Assembly (NCBI RefSeq): GCF_033441515.1
Contig: NZ_JAWQJT010000003.1
Location: 1,116,001 to 1,180,000 of the forward strand
Reading direction: 5' to 3'
Source: Amycolatopsis solani
GTDB taxonomy: Bacteria; Actinomycetota; Actinomycetes; Mycobacteriales; Pseudonocardiaceae
DNA: 64,000 bases
The notes beneath the pieces were generated by a model. That model searched no databases. It was not told the DNA's origin and saw only the letters and a program-made list of their open reading frames with translations. Positions within the stretch are counted from its first letter, which is position 1, and every line of letters begins with the position of its first letter. Shown piece after piece: positions 24,155-35,882 of this stretch. Made by a program: the position numbers and the translations under genes.

Positions 24155-25318
24155 GTGCGGATCGACTACACGCCGGAGCAGCGCGCGCTGGCCGTCGAGC
24201 TTCGGGAGTACTTCGCCGAGCTGATGACGCCCGAGCGCCGGGACGGCCTGCGTTCGGGCGGCGCCGAGTACGGCGACGGCGTCGCGTACAAGGAAATCGT
24301 GCGGCAGCTGGGCAAGGACGGCTGGCTCGCGCTCGGGTGGCCGGAAGAGTACGGCGGGCAGGGCAGGCCGATGCTCGACCAGCTCATCTTCACCGACGAA
24401 GCGGCCGTCGCCGGGGTGCCGGTCCCCTTCCTCACGGTGAACACCGTCGGGCCGACCATCATGCGCTACGGCACCGACGAGCAGAAGGCGTTCTACCTGC
24501 CGAAGATCGCCGCCGGCGAGCTGCACTTCTCGATCGGCTACTCCGAGCCGGAAGCCGGCACGGACCTGGCCTCGCTGAAGACGCGCGCGGTCCGCGACGG
24601 CGACGAGTACGTCGTCACCGGGCAGAAGATGTGGACCAGCCTGATCGAGTACGCCGACTACGTCTGGCTCGCGGTGCGGACCGACCCCGAGGCGAAGAAG
24701 CACCGCGGGCTGTCGATGCTGATCGTGCCGACGTCGGCGCCCGGGTTTTCGTGGACCAAGGTGCACACGGTCGCGGGCGCGGGCACCAGCGCGACGTACT
24801 ACGACGAGGTGCGCGTGCCGGTGTCGGCGCGCGTGGCCGAGGAGAACGCGGGCTGGCCGCTGATCACCAACCAGCTCAACCACGAGCGCGTCGCGCTGAC
24901 GTCGGCCGCGCCGGTGCGCAAGGCGCTGTCCGACGTCCTGGCCTGGGCGAAAGAAACCGGCGCCATCGAGCAGGAATGGGTGCGGCTGCACCTCGCGCGG
25001 GTGCACGCCGGCGCGGAGTACCTGAAGCTGCGGAACTGGCGGATCGCCTGGGCCGCCGCGGCGAGCGAGCTCGGCCCGGCGGAGGCGTCGGCGACGAAGG
25101 TGTACGGCACGGAGTTCGCGATCGAGGCCTACCGGCTGCTGATGGAGGTGCTCGGCGCGGCCGCCGTCGTCCGTGAAGGTTCGCCGGGCGCGCTGCTGGC
25201 CGGCCGGATCGAACGGCTGCACCGGTCCGCGCTCATCCTCACCTTCGGCGGCGGCACCAACGAAATCCAGCGGGACATGATCGCCGCCACCGCACTCGGC
25301 CTGCCCGTCACGCGCTAG
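24155..25318 (+). CDS. chsE4: acyl-CoA dehydrogenase, ChsE4/FadE26-like subunit
   Basis: Flavin acyl-CoA dehydrogenase of 387 residues. With its neighbour it would form the ChsE4-ChsE5 alpha2beta2 enzyme that desaturates the C26-oyl-CoA thioester of the cholesterol side chain. It has a full ACAD layout: N-terminal helices, the beta-domain signature IGYSEPEAGTDLASL, and the C-terminal GGGTNEIQRDMI. Glu244 in LNHERVAL is about where the catalytic Glu of ChsE4 is expected (inference). GTG 24155 is 26 bp past the KstR box. The next start follows after 8 nt. Confidence 0.88.
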   Translation: MRIDYTPEQRALAVELREYFAELMTPERRDGLRSGGAEYGDGVAYKEIVRQLGKDGWLALGWPEEYGGQGRPMLDQLIFTDEAAVAGVPVPFLTVNTVGPTIMRYGTDEQKAFYLPKIAAGELHFSIGYSEPEAGTDLASLKTRAVRDGDEYVVTGQKMWTSLIEYADYVWLAVRTDPEAKKHRGLSMLIVPTSAPGFSWTKVHTVAGAGTSATYYDEVRVPVSARVAEENAGWPLITNQLNHERVALTSAAPVRKALSDVLAWAKETGAIEQEWVRLHLARVHAGAEYLKLRNWRIAWAAAASELGPAEASATKVYGTEFAIEAYRLLMEVLGAAAVVREGSPGALLAGRIERLHRSALILTFGGGTNEIQRDMIAATALGLPVTR

Positions 25319-25326
25319 GAGCCCCC

Positions 25327-26337
25327 ATGGACTTCACCCCTTCCGAGGCGTCGGCCGACCTCGCCGCGCTGAGCCGGCGGATCCTCGCCGACAAGGTCAC
25401 CCACGACCCGCACGGCACCGGCGGCTTCGACGCTCCTTTGTGGACGGCGCTGGGCCAGGCGGGCGTGCTGGACGCGGCGCTGCCGTCGTCGCTCGGCGGC
25501 GGCGGGTTCGGCCTGCCGGAACAGTGCGCGGTGCTCACCGAAATCGGCCGCGCGGTGGCGGCGGTCCCCTACCTGCCGTCGATCACGATGGCGGCGTCGG
25601 CGCTGGCGGAGTTCGGCACGCCGGAACTGGTGGACCGCTGGGTGCTGCCGGTGCTGCGCGGCGAGCGCGTGCTGGCCGTGGCGCTGTCCGGGTTCACCGC
25701 CACCGGCGGCCGGCTGTCCGGCCGCGCGCCGTCGGTCGCGTTCGGCGCGTTCGCGCACGGGTTCCTGGTCGCCGCTCCGGACGAGGTCTTCCTGGTCGAC
25801 GCGGCCGCACCGGGGGTCTCGGTGCGGCCGCAGCGCACGACCGACCACGCGGACGCCTGCCTGCTGGAACTGTCCGACGCACCCGGCGTCCCGCTGGGCG
25901 ACATCGGCGAGTGGCTGCGCCTGCGCGGCACCGTGGGCGTCTGCGCGCAGCAGCTCGGCGTGGTCGAGCGGGCCCTGGAGCTGACCGCGGCGTACGCGCG
26001 CGAGCGCAAGCAGTTCGACCACGTCATCGGCGGGTTCCAGGCGGTCCGCCAGCGCCTCGCGGACGCCTACGTCGACGTCGAAGCGGTCCGCCTGACGACC
26101 CAGCAGGCCGCGTGGCGGCTCGGCGCGGACCTCCCCGCGACCGAAGCCGTGGCGACGGCGAAGTTCTGGGCCGCGGAGGCGGGCCACCGGGTGGCCCACA
26201 CGACGGTGCACGTCCACGGCGGCGTCGGCATCGACGTCGACCACGTGGTGCACCGCTACTTCACGGCGGCGAAGCGCCTGGAGTTCGAGCTCGGCTCCGC
26301 GACCCCGCAGCTGCTGGCGCTGGGCGACGCACTCTAA
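25327..26337 (+). CDS. chsE5: acyl-CoA dehydrogenase, ChsE5/FadE27-like subunit
   Basis: Partner subunit of 336 residues, shorter and more divergent than ChsE4, as known for the heterotetrameric steroid dehydrogenases. The C-terminal domain shows ERKQFDHVIGGFQAVRQRLAD and the HGGVGIDVDHVVHRYF segment. The catalytic Glu motif of ordinary ACADs is not evident here. ATG 25327 has AGGAGC upstream. In M. tuberculosis fadD17 follows; here the next gene is an unrelated convergent hydrolase whose stop codon overlaps this TAA (CTAA, 26334-26337). Confidence 0.86.
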   Translation: MDFTPSEASADLAALSRRILADKVTHDPHGTGGFDAPLWTALGQAGVLDAALPSSLGGGGFGLPEQCAVLTEIGRAVAAVPYLPSITMAASALAEFGTPELVDRWVLPVLRGERVLAVALSGFTATGGRLSGRAPSVAFGAFAHGFLVAAPDEVFLVDAAAPGVSVRPQRTTDHADACLLELSDAPGVPLGDIGEWLRLRGTVGVCAQQLGVVERALELTAAYARERKQFDHVIGGFQAVRQRLADAYVDVEAVRLTTQQAAWRLGADLPATEAVATAKFWAAEAGHRVAHTTVHVHGGVGIDVDHVVHRYFTAAKRLEFELGSATPQLLALGDAL

Positions 26338-27461
26338 GCCGCGTACGTCCAGAACTCGCGCATGAGCGGCGTCGGCTCGGGACTGGTGAGTTCGACCTGG
26401 GTCAGCAGCACGGAAACCGTGCCGGTGGACGGGACGACGTGCCAGGCCGTACCGGCGCCGCCGACCCAGCCGTAGCGGCCCGCCACCTCGCCGGGCCGCG
26501 CCGGCTCGACGTCCACCGAACCGCCGTACCCCCAGCCCTGGCCGTGCAGGAACGCCCGCCCGGCGGCCCGCTGCGCCGCCGTCAGGTGGTTCGCGGTCAT
26601 CGCGTGCACCGACCGCGGCGACAGCAGCCGCCGGTCGCCCGCCATGCCTTCGGCCAGCAGGAATCGGCCGAACGCGAGCAGGTCGTCGGCCGTCGACACG
26701 AGCCCTCCGGACCCGGACGGGAACGACGGCGGCGTGCTCCACCGGCCTTCCGGCGAGTCGATCAGCCGGAGTCCCGCGTCGCCGCGGCGGTACGCGCTGG
26801 TCAGCCGCCCGAGCGCCGGCGTCGGCACGGTGAACCCGGTGTCGGCCATGCCCAGCGGCTCGAACAGGTGCTCCGCCAGGAACTCCGGCAACGGGCGGCC
26901 GGTGACCCGCGAGATCAGCACGCCCTGCAGGTCCGACCCGGTGTCGTAGAGCCACGCCTCACCGGGCTGGTGCAGCAGCGGCACCTGCGCCAGGGCGGCC
27001 ACCCACTCATCGGGGGCGAGCCCCCGAGGCGGCGCGGCCGGGTGCCCGAGCACCTGAAGGAGGAGGTCGACGGCGGGCAGCGTCATGTCGGCCGCGAGCC
27101 CGTACCCGCACCGGAAGGTCAGCAGATCGGCGACAGTGATCGGGCGAGCGGCGGGCACCACGTCATCGACGGGCCCGTCCGGCGTCCGGACCACGGCGGG
27201 TGCCGCCAGCTCCGGCAGCCAGCGCGCGATGGGGGCGTCGAGGGTGAGCTCGCCTTCGTCGACGAGCAGGAGGACGGCGGCGGCCACGATCGGTTTGGTG
27301 AGGGACGCGATGCGGAAGAGCGAGTCCCGCGCCATCGGGACGGTGTGCTTGGCGTCAGCACCCCCGACGGCGGCGGCTTCGACCTGCTCGCCGTGCGCGA
27401 CGAGGGCTACCGCGCCGGGGAGGTCTGTCGTGTGCCGGGACAGGAGTTCGGTGAGGGTCAT
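26334..27461 (-). CDS. serine hydrolase of the class C beta-lactamase/esterase family
   Basis: A 375-residue beta-lactamase-fold hydrolase. The SxxK motif is Ser53-Leu-Thr-Lys56 in RIASLTKPI, and a Tyr motif is seen in WLYDTGSDLQG. No signal peptide is visible, so it probably acts in the cytoplasm as an esterase or lactonase (EstB/LipL type) and not as a secreted penicillinase. The start codon lies 2 nt after the stop of the Pat-like gene, so it is probably the last member of an acuC-pat-hydrolase transcript. The substrate is unknown. Confidence 0.85.
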   Translation of the reverse strand: MTLTELLSRHTTDLPGAVALVAHGEQVEAAAVGGADAKHTVPMARDSLFRIASLTKPIVAAAVLLLVDEGELTLDAPIARWLPELAAPAVVRTPDGPVDDVVPAARPITVADLLTFRCGYGLAADMTLPAVDLLLQVLGHPAAPPRGLAPDEWVAALAQVPLLHQPGEAWLYDTGSDLQGVLISRVTGRPLPEFLAEHLFEPLGMADTGFTVPTPALGRLTSAYRRGDAGLRLIDSPEGRWSTPPSFPSGSGGLVSTADDLLAFGRFLLAEGMAGDRRLLSPRSVHAMTANHLTAAQRAAGRAFLHGQGWGYGGSVDVEPARPGEVAGRYGWVGGAGTAWHVVPSTGTVSVLLTQVELTSPEPTPLMREFWTYAA

Positions 27462-27463
27462 GC

Positions 27464-30145
<2,682 letters not shown>

Positions 30146-30147
30146 GA

Positions 30148-31317
30148 TCAGTCCCTCGGGTCGTCCGGATCGAGACCGTGCAAGGGGAAGACGGCACGGC
30201 GCGTGTCCCGGATGGCGATGTCGACGGGGTCGTCCTCGCCGTCGCCCCACGGCTTGAACCCGGTGTCGCGGTCGTCGGTCATCGAGCTCGGCAGTTCGGC
30301 GTGCGGCGCGGCCTTCGAGACGGTGGAGACCCAGCCGGGCGGCAGCGGCGTCGCCGGGTCGACGTCCCGGTCGAGGACGGTGGCGATCAGGTGCGTCCAC
30401 GACCGCGGCACGACCCGGATCAGCTGGTAACCGCCCCCGCCGACGGCGATCCACTTGCCGCCGGCGTAGGTCTCCGCGAGGTCGCGGAGGGTGGCGTAGA
30501 TGGTGCGGTGCCCGTCGACGCTGAGGGAGAGGTCGGCGAGCGGATCTTCCTCGTGCGAGTCGACCCCGCACTGGGTGAAGAGGAGCTGCGGTTCGAAGTC
30601 GGCGAGCAGCGAGGGCACGACCGCGCCGAACGCCCGCAGCCACCCGGGATCCCGCGTCCGCGGCGGCAACGGGATGTTGACGGCGGTCCCGTCGGCCTTC
30701 CCGCGGCCGGTCTCGGCGGAGTAGCCGGTGCCCGGCCAGAGCGTGAAGGGGTGCTGGTGCAGCGAGATCGTGAGGACGCGCGGGTCGTCGTAGAAGGCGG
30801 CCTGGACCCCGTCGCCGTGGTGGACGTCGGTGTCGATGTAGGCGATCCGCTCGAAGCCGTGGTCGAGCAGCCACGAGATGGCGACGGCGCAGTCGTTGTA
30901 GACGCAGAACCCGGACGCCTGGTCCCGCATGGCGTGGTGCAGGCCTCCGGCGATGTTGACGGCCCGGGTGGCTTCGCCTTCGGCGACCTTGCGGGCGGCG
31001 AGCAGCGTGGACCCGACGACGAGCGCGGAAGCGTCGTGCATGTCCGGGAAGACGGGGTTGTCCGACGTCCCGAGCCCATGCCCGACGTCCCACCCGACCA
31101 GCGGCGCGTCCCGCACGGCGGCGAGGTATTCGGGGGCGTGGATCCGGAGCAGCTCCTCGTCGCCGGCACTGGTCGGGACGAGGAGCGGGACGTCGTCGAG
31201 CACCCCGAGCTCGGTGGCCAGCCGGACGGTGAGCTCCAGCCGGACGGGGTTGAACGGGTGATCCCCACCCAGGTCATAACCGAGAAGGGCGGAGTCCCAA
31301 ACGACGGCCGGCGACAT
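30148..31317 (-). CDS. acuC: acetoin-utilization-type lysine deacetylase AcuC
   Basis: Zinc-dependent HDAC-family deacetylase, 389 residues, expected to remove acetyl groups from acyl-CoA synthetases. Family marks are HPFNPVRLELT, the IAGGLHHAMRDQASGF loop, the metal-binding DTDVHHGDGVQ, GVDSHEEDPL and the catalytic-Tyr segment VGGGGYQ. It is followed after 2 nt by the Pat-like acetyltransferase, forming a writer-eraser pair like Bacillus acuA-acuC. ATG 31317 lies 8 nt after a -10 (TACAGT), so the mRNA is probably leaderless. Confidence 0.92.
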   Translation of the reverse strand: MSPAVVWDSALLGYDLGGDHPFNPVRLELTVRLATELGVLDDVPLLVPTSAGDEELLRIHAPEYLAAVRDAPLVGWDVGHGLGTSDNPVFPDMHDASALVVGSTLLAARKVAEGEATRAVNIAGGLHHAMRDQASGFCVYNDCAVAISWLLDHGFERIAYIDTDVHHGDGVQAAFYDDPRVLTISLHQHPFTLWPGTGYSAETGRGKADGTAVNIPLPPRTRDPGWLRAFGAVVPSLLADFEPQLLFTQCGVDSHEEDPLADLSLSVDGHRTIYATLRDLAETYAGGKWIAVGGGGYQLIRVVPRSWTHLIATVLDRDVDPATPLPPGWVSTVSKAAPHAELPSSMTDDRDTGFKPWGDGEDDPVDIAIRDTRRAVFPLHGLDPDDPRD

Positions 31318-31325
31318 AGTGCCCG

Positions 31326-31331
31326 ACTGTA
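31326..31331 (-). promoter_or_regulatory. -10 element TACAGT, leaderless acuC promoter
   Basis: Read on the minus strand, TACAGT ends 8 nt before the acuC ATG. No Shine-Dalgarno sequence is seen in between. Confidence 0.45.
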
Positions 31332-31366
31332 GTGCCGTTCGGGGGACCGTGCGGACCTGAAGGAGC

Positions 31367-31396
31367 GGGTGGCCTCCGCCGCGGCGGAGGCCACCC
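31367..31396. terminator. perfect 30-bp palindrome, terminator of the sulfurtransferase gene
   Basis: GGGTGGCCTCCGCC (31367-31380) pairs perfectly with 31383-31396, and the two middle bases are also self-complementary. It lies between the triplicated tail of the minus-strand sulfurtransferase gene and the acuC promoter, so it should insulate them. Confidence 0.75.
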
Positions 31397-31419
31397 TCCC
31401 GGCTCGGGCCGGGCCGGGC

Positions 31420-31680
31420 CGGTCAGCCCGGCAGGGCGCCGGTCGCCGGTCGCCGGTCGCCGCGGGACGGTCCGGGTCGCGGGACGGTCCGGGTCGCGGG
31501 ACGGTCCGGGCCGGGCCGGGCCGAGCCGGTCAGCCCGGCAGGGGGCCGGTGGCCGCGGGACGGTCCGGGTCGGGCCGGGCCAGGCCGAGCCGGGCCAGGC
31601 CGAGCCGAGCCAGGCCGAGCCGAGCCGAGCCGGTCAGCCCGGCAGGGGGCCGGTCGCCGCGGGGCGGTCCGGGTCGCGGG
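31420..31680. repeat. three tandem copies of the sulfurtransferase 3' end
   Basis: The segment CGGTCAGCCCGGCAGGG... (stop codon plus the last codons of the sulfurtransferase gene, 31631-31680) recurs at 31527-31572 and 31420-31490. The starts are spaced 104 and 107 bp. Smaller iterations of GGGACGGTCCGGGTCGC and of CCAGGCCGAGCCGAG fill the space between. Only the outermost copy is joined to the gene; the other two are downstream, before the 31367 terminator. Confidence 0.8.
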
Positions 31681-32479
31681 ACCAGTGGGACCACGAGCCC
31701 GCGTACAGGCCCGCGCCCGGGTGGCCCGCCAGTTCCAGGGCCAGCACCACCGAACTCGCCGTCACCCCGGAGCCGCAGTACGCGCCCACCGGCTCGCCCG
31801 GGCGCAGGCCCAGGTCCGCGAACCGGGCCGCCAGCCGGGCGGGGGCGTGCCAGCGGCCGTTCTCCGCGATGTGGCCGGAGAACGGGGCGTTCACCGCGCC
31901 CGGGATGTGGCCCGCTCGCGGGTCCACCGGCTCGGTCTCGCCCGCGTAGCGCGGGGTGGCGCGGGCGTCGAGCAGCAGTCCGTCGCGGGCCAGGGCCGCT
32001 GCCTCGTCCGCGTCGAGGACCGGCATCGCGCCCGGGCGGACTTCGAGGTCGCCGGGCTCCGGGGACGGCTGCTCGGTGCTGACCGGGTGTCCCTCCGACG
32101 ACCACGCCGCGTAACCGCCGTCGAGGACCGCCACCTCTTCGTGGCCGGCCCAGCGCAGCAGCCACCACGCGCGGGCCGCCACCGAACCGTCGGCGTCGTC
32201 GTAGGCCACCACCGGGTGACCCGTGCGGACGCCCGCCGCGCGCAGGTCGCGCTGCAGGTCGGCGGGGTCCGGCAGGGGGTGGCGGCCGCCGTCGCCCGGC
32301 TCGGCCGCGAGGACTCGGTCGAGATCCACGAAGACCGCGCCGGGCAGGTGACCCTCCTGGTACGACTGGGCGCCGGGCGGGCCGGCGAGCCGCCAGCGGA
32401 CGTCGAGGACGACGGGCCGCTCGGCGGCCGGGCTCGCCAGTGCGGCGGCGAGGTCGGTGGTGCTGATCAGCGGACGCAT
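31634..32479 (-). CDS. sseA: thiosulfate/3-mercaptopyruvate sulfurtransferase (two rhodanese domains)
   Basis: Tandem rhodanese protein of 281 residues. The N-terminal domain is inactive (no Cys in its loop, DDADGSVAA). The C-terminal domain carries Cys235 in CGSGVTAS, the loop type of 3-mercaptopyruvate sulfurtransferases. It moves sulfane sulfur to cyanide or thiol acceptors. The C-terminus RDPDRPAATGPLPG is encoded by the innermost unit of a ~105-bp triplication, so the tail may have been altered by the duplication. It is divergent from ideR. Confidence 0.88.
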   Translation of the reverse strand: MRPLISTTDLAAALASPAAERPVVLDVRWRLAGPPGAQSYQEGHLPGAVFVDLDRVLAAEPGDGGRHPLPDPADLQRDLRAAGVRTGHPVVAYDDADGSVAARAWWLLRWAGHEEVAVLDGGYAAWSSEGHPVSTEQPSPEPGDLEVRPGAMPVLDADEAAALARDGLLLDARATPRYAGETEPVDPRAGHIPGAVNAPFSGHIAENGRWHAPARLAARFADLGLRPGEPVGAYCGSGVTASSVVLALELAGHPGAGLYAGSWSHWSRDPDRPAATGPLPG

Positions 32480-32674
32480 GCCCCCATCTTGCAGCGGCCC
32501 GGCGCCCGGCCGCGCCGGGGTGCGGGCACATCCCCCACCGGCGAGTCGTCACCGATCCGGCCGAACGCAGGCGGCCACGGGCCGGATCGGTAACCGGCGG
32601 CACAGTATCCAGCAGGGCCGCCGCCGCTGTCGGTGCCAACGACTACGATGAGCAACGCGGACGAAGGGGACAGC

Positions 32675-33364
32675 GTGAACGATCTCATCGACACCACCGA
32701 GATGTACTTGCGTACCATCTACGAGCTTGAAGAAGAGGGTGTCGTCCCGCTGCGTGCCCGGATCGCCGAGCGCCTGCAGCAGAGCGGCCCGACCGTGAGC
32801 CAGACCGTCGCCCGGATGGAGCGCGACGGGCTGGTCGTCGTCGCCGACGACCGGCACCTTCAGCTGACCGACCACGGCCGCGAACTGGCCATCGCCGTCA
32901 TGCGCAAGCACCGCCTGGCCGAGCGCCTCCTCGTCGACGTGATCGGGCTCGAGTGGGAGCACGTGCACAACGAGGCGTGCCGGTGGGAGCACGTGATGAG
33001 CGAAGCCGTCGAGCGCAAGCTGGTCAAGCTGCTCGACCACCCGACCACCTCCCCGTACGGCAACCCGATCCCGGGCCTGGACAAGCTGGGCGACGGCGAC
33101 CCCGCCCCGCCCGCGGAGGCCGACCTGGTCCGGCTCGACGAGTTCGCCCGCACCGGTGGCGGCCGCGTCGAGATCCGGCGCATCGCCGAGCACGTCCAGC
33201 TGGACGAGTCGCTGATGACCGAGCTCAAGTCCGTCGGCATCGTGCCGGGCGGCACGGTCACCATCGGCAAGGCCAACGGCGGCACGATCGAGGTCACCGG
33301 CGGGGACACCACCGCCCAGGTCTCCACTTCCGCGCTGCACGCCGTCCTGGCGCAAGCCAGGTGA
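32675..33364 (+). CDS. ideR: iron-dependent repressor IdeR (DtxR family)
   Basis: Metal-activated repressor of iron uptake, 229 residues. GTG 32675 ([16 protein letters not shown]) is chosen by alignment to IdeR and by the GAAGGGGA SD. The HTH is in [20 protein letters not shown]. All metal ligands are present: site 2 Met10, Cys102, Glu105, His106; site 1 His79, Glu83, His98. An SH3-like C-terminal domain follows. It is coupled to galK by a GTGA overlap. In corynebacteria the order is sigB-dtxR-galE; here galK is inserted and sigB is absent. Confidence 0.93.
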   Translation: MNDLIDTTEMYLRTIYELEEEGVVPLRARIAERLQQSGPTVSQTVARMERDGLVVVADDRHLQLTDHGRELAIAVMRKHRLAERLLVDVIGLEWEHVHNEACRWEHVMSEAVERKLVKLLDHPTTSPYGNPIPGLDKLGDGDPAPPAEADLVRLDEFARTGGGRVEIRRIAEHVQLDESLMTELKSVGIVPGGTVTIGKANGGTIEVTGGDTTAQVSTSALHAVLAQAR

Positions 33365-34545
33365 GCCCCGCTTCGGAGGCCGTGGCGGCGTTCCGCACGG
33401 TCCACGGCAGCGCGCCCGCAGGCGTCTGGTCGGCGCCCGGACGGGTCAACCTGATCGGCGAGCACACCGACTACAACGACGGCTTCGTGCTGCCGTTCGC
33501 CCTGCCGCACCGCCTGGCCGCGGCCGCGTCGCCCCGCGAGGACGGCGTCCTGTCCGTGGCCACCCTCGGCGACGACGGCCAGATCCAGCGCTCCGGCGAG
33601 CTCAAGATCGCCGACCTGGCGCCGGGCACCGTCGACGGGTGGGCCGCGTACCCGGCGGGGGTCGCCTGGGTGCTGCGCGACCAGGGCTTCACCGCCGGCG
33701 CCGACCTGGTGATCGCCGGGGACGTGCCGTCCGGGGCCGGGCTGTCCTCCTCCCACGCGCTCGAGTGCGCGGTGTCGCTGGCGTTGCTGGGCTTGGCCGG
33801 CCTGGAACTCGGCGCCCCCGGTGACAACGTCCCGACGCGCCCTCAGGTGGCGCGGTGGGTGCAGCGCTCGGAAAACGACTTCGTCGGCGCGCCCACCGGC
33901 CTGCTCGACCAGACGGCGTCGCTCTGCTGCACCGAGTCGCACGTGCTGTTCCTGGACGTGCGGTCGGGCGAGCAGGAGCAGGTGCCGTTCGGCCTGGCCG
34001 ACGCCGGGCTGCAGGTGCTGATCATCGACACCCGCACCAAGCACTCGCACGCCGAAGGCGGCTACGGCGAACGCCGCCGCGGCACCGAACGGGCGGCCGA
34101 ACTGCTCGGCGTGAAAGCGCTGCGGGACGTGACCGACGACGGGCTCGCCGACGCACTCGGCCGGCTGCCGGACGAGCTCGTGCCGCTGGTGCGGCACGTC
34201 GTCACCGAAAACCAGCGGGTGCTCGAGACCGTCGAGCTGCTGCGCGCCGGGCGGCTGGCCGAAATCGGGCCGTACCTGGACGCCTCGCACGTCAGCATGC
34301 GCGACGACTACCGGATCTCCACGGCCGAGCTGGACCTCGCGGTCGACTCGGCGCGGGAAGCCGGCGCCCTCGGCTCGCGGATGACCGGCGGCGGCTTCGG
34401 CGGTTCGGCGATCGCGCTGGTCCGCGACGCCGACCTCGACCGGGTGAAAACCGCCGTCGAAGCGGCGTACGAGAAGGCCGGCTACCGGCGCCCGCGGATG
34501 TTCACCGCGGTGCCCTCCCGCGGCGCCGGCCGCGACGAGGTCTGA
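33361..34545 (+). CDS. galK: galactokinase
   Basis: GHMP kinase of 394 residues that phosphorylates alpha-D-galactose at C1 for the Leloir pathway. The signatures are the N-terminal [19 protein letters not shown], the ATP loop [16 protein letters not shown] and the C-terminal [20 protein letters not shown] 33361 overlaps the ideR stop, so expression is coupled to an iron regulator, which is unexpected metabolically. galE follows 99 bp downstream; galT is not in the window. Confidence 0.93.
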   Translation: MSPASEAVAAFRTVHGSAPAGVWSAPGRVNLIGEHTDYNDGFVLPFALPHRLAAAASPREDGVLSVATLGDDGQIQRSGELKIADLAPGTVDGWAAYPAGVAWVLRDQGFTAGADLVIAGDVPSGAGLSSSHALECAVSLALLGLAGLELGAPGDNVPTRPQVARWVQRSENDFVGAPTGLLDQTASLCCTESHVLFLDVRSGEQEQVPFGLADAGLQVLIIDTRTKHSHAEGGYGERRRGTERAAELLGVKALRDVTDDGLADALGRLPDELVPLVRHVVTENQRVLETVELLRAGRLAEIGPYLDASHVSMRDDYRISTAELDLAVDSAREAGALGSRMTGGGFGGSAIALVRDADLDRVKTAVEAAYEKAGYRRPRMFTAVPSRGAGRDEV

Positions 34546-34644
34546 GGCCGCGCGGGTCCGTCCGGGGCAACCCCCGCCCGGACCCGCGCGTCGTCGAGGG
34601 GGAAGACTGAAGAGCGTCATCACCCTCGGCAGGAAGGCCTGGAC

Positions 34645-35631
34645 GTGTCGGAGCAGAGCAACGCCCTGAAGCTGGTCGTGACGGGCGGAGCCGGGTACGT
34701 CGGCAGTGTCTGCGCCGCGCGGCTGGTCGAAGCCGGGCACCAGGTCACCGTGGTCGACGACCTGTCCACCGGGCACGCCGACGCGGTCCACCCGGACGCG
34801 CGGTTCATCGAAGGCGACGCCGCCGAGGTGGCGGGCAGCCTGCTGCGCGAGGGCTTCGACGGCGTGCTGCACTTCGCGGCCAAGTCGCTGGTCGGCGAGT
34901 CGATGACGGAGCCGGCGAAGTACTGGGAAGGCAACGTCGTCACGTCGTTGCGGCTGCTCGAGGCCATGCAGGAGCACGGCACGCCCCGGCTGGTGTTCTC
35001 CTCGACCGCGGCAACCTACGGCGAGCCGGAGCAGTCGCCGATCCCGGAGTCGGCGCCGACCCGGCCGACCAACACCTACGGCGCTACGAAGCTCGCCATC
35101 GACGCCGCGATCACCAGCTTCGCCACCGCGCACGGCCTGGCCGCGGTGAGCCTGCGGTACTTCAACGTCGCCGGCGCGTACGGCGCCTTCGGCGAGCGCC
35201 ACGCCACGGAAACCCATCTCATCCCTCTCGTCCTGCAGGTCGCCACCGGCGACCGTGCCCACATTTCGATCTTCGGCGACGACTACCCGACGCCGGACCA
35301 CACTGCGGTGCGCGACTACATCCACGTCGTGGACCTCGCGGACGCGCACCTGCTGGCGCTGAAGCACGCGACCGCCGGCGAGCACCGCATCTACAACCTG
35401 GGCAACGGCACCGGGTTCTCCGTCCTCGAGGTGATCGAGGCCTGCCGCGAGGTCACCGGCCACGCGGTGCCGGCCGTGGTGGCCCCGCGCCGCGCGGGCG
35501 ACCCGTCGGTGCTCGTGGCCGCCAGCGACCGGGCCCGCGAGGAACTCGGGTGGAAGCCGGAGCGGGTCGAGCTGACCGGGATCGTGCGCGACGCTTGGGA
35601 GTTCACCCAGGGTCGGCGGGCCGAGGGCTGA
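34645..35631 (+). CDS. galE: UDP-glucose 4-epimerase
   Basis: Extended SDR of 328 residues converting UDP-galactose and UDP-glucose. It has the NAD motif [25 protein letters not shown], the catalytic Ser in FSSTAATYG and the Tyr-Lys in NTYGATKLA. The RYFNVAGA and [14 protein letters not shown] segments are typical of GalE. GTG 34645 has GGAAGG upstream. It closes the ideR-galK-galE group and is followed by a short hairpin. Confidence 0.93.
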   Translation: MSEQSNALKLVVTGGAGYVGSVCAARLVEAGHQVTVVDDLSTGHADAVHPDARFIEGDAAEVAGSLLREGFDGVLHFAAKSLVGESMTEPAKYWEGNVVTSLRLLEAMQEHGTPRLVFSSTAATYGEPEQSPIPESAPTRPTNTYGATKLAIDAAITSFATAHGLAAVSLRYFNVAGAYGAFGERHATETHLIPLVLQVATGDRAHISIFGDDYPTPDHTAVRDYIHVVDLADAHLLALKHATAGEHRIYNLGNGTGFSVLEVIEACREVTGHAVPAVVAPRRAGDPSVLVAASDRAREELGWKPERVELTGIVRDAWEFTQGRRAEG

Positions 35632-35648
35632 GGCAGCCGGTTGCTGCC
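35632..35648 (+). terminator. short hairpin after galE
   Basis: GGCAGC and GCTGCC arms with a 5-nt loop start at the galE stop. The stem is only 6 bp, so termination strength is uncertain. The remaining 230 bp up to the convergent DUF4192 gene show no gene or site that I can support. Confidence 0.4.
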
Positions 35649-35882
35649 CGCTACACCGAGCTCGGGATGTCGGGGTGGCATCCCCGGTCGCACCGGGACA
35701 CGCTCACCCGGCTCGTGCCGGTCGGTGACCAGGCTGGGGAAGAGCGCCGGCGGGAAGGCGCACGACCTGGCCTGAGAAGAACCCGGCGCGAGCCCCGCGC
35801 GGACCGGATCGGGGGCGACGCGCGCCCGGAGCTGAGGCGCCTGGCGAACGTCCCTTTGCGACAGTCCACCGGGGACGGTGCG

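Noticed and set aside
31332..31680. Small plus-strand genes over the sulfurtransferase tail
   Set aside because: The frames consist of the tandem repeats and a perfect palindrome and have no coding character.
32860..35463. Very long open frame on the minus strand antisense to ideR, galK and galE
   Set aside because: It is a GC-driven mirror of three well-recognised plus-strand genes; its product is Arg/Gly/Val-rich with no domain.
35632..35882. Short open frame after galE
   Set aside because: It overlaps the ends of two well-supported convergent genes and has no start signal or recognisable product.
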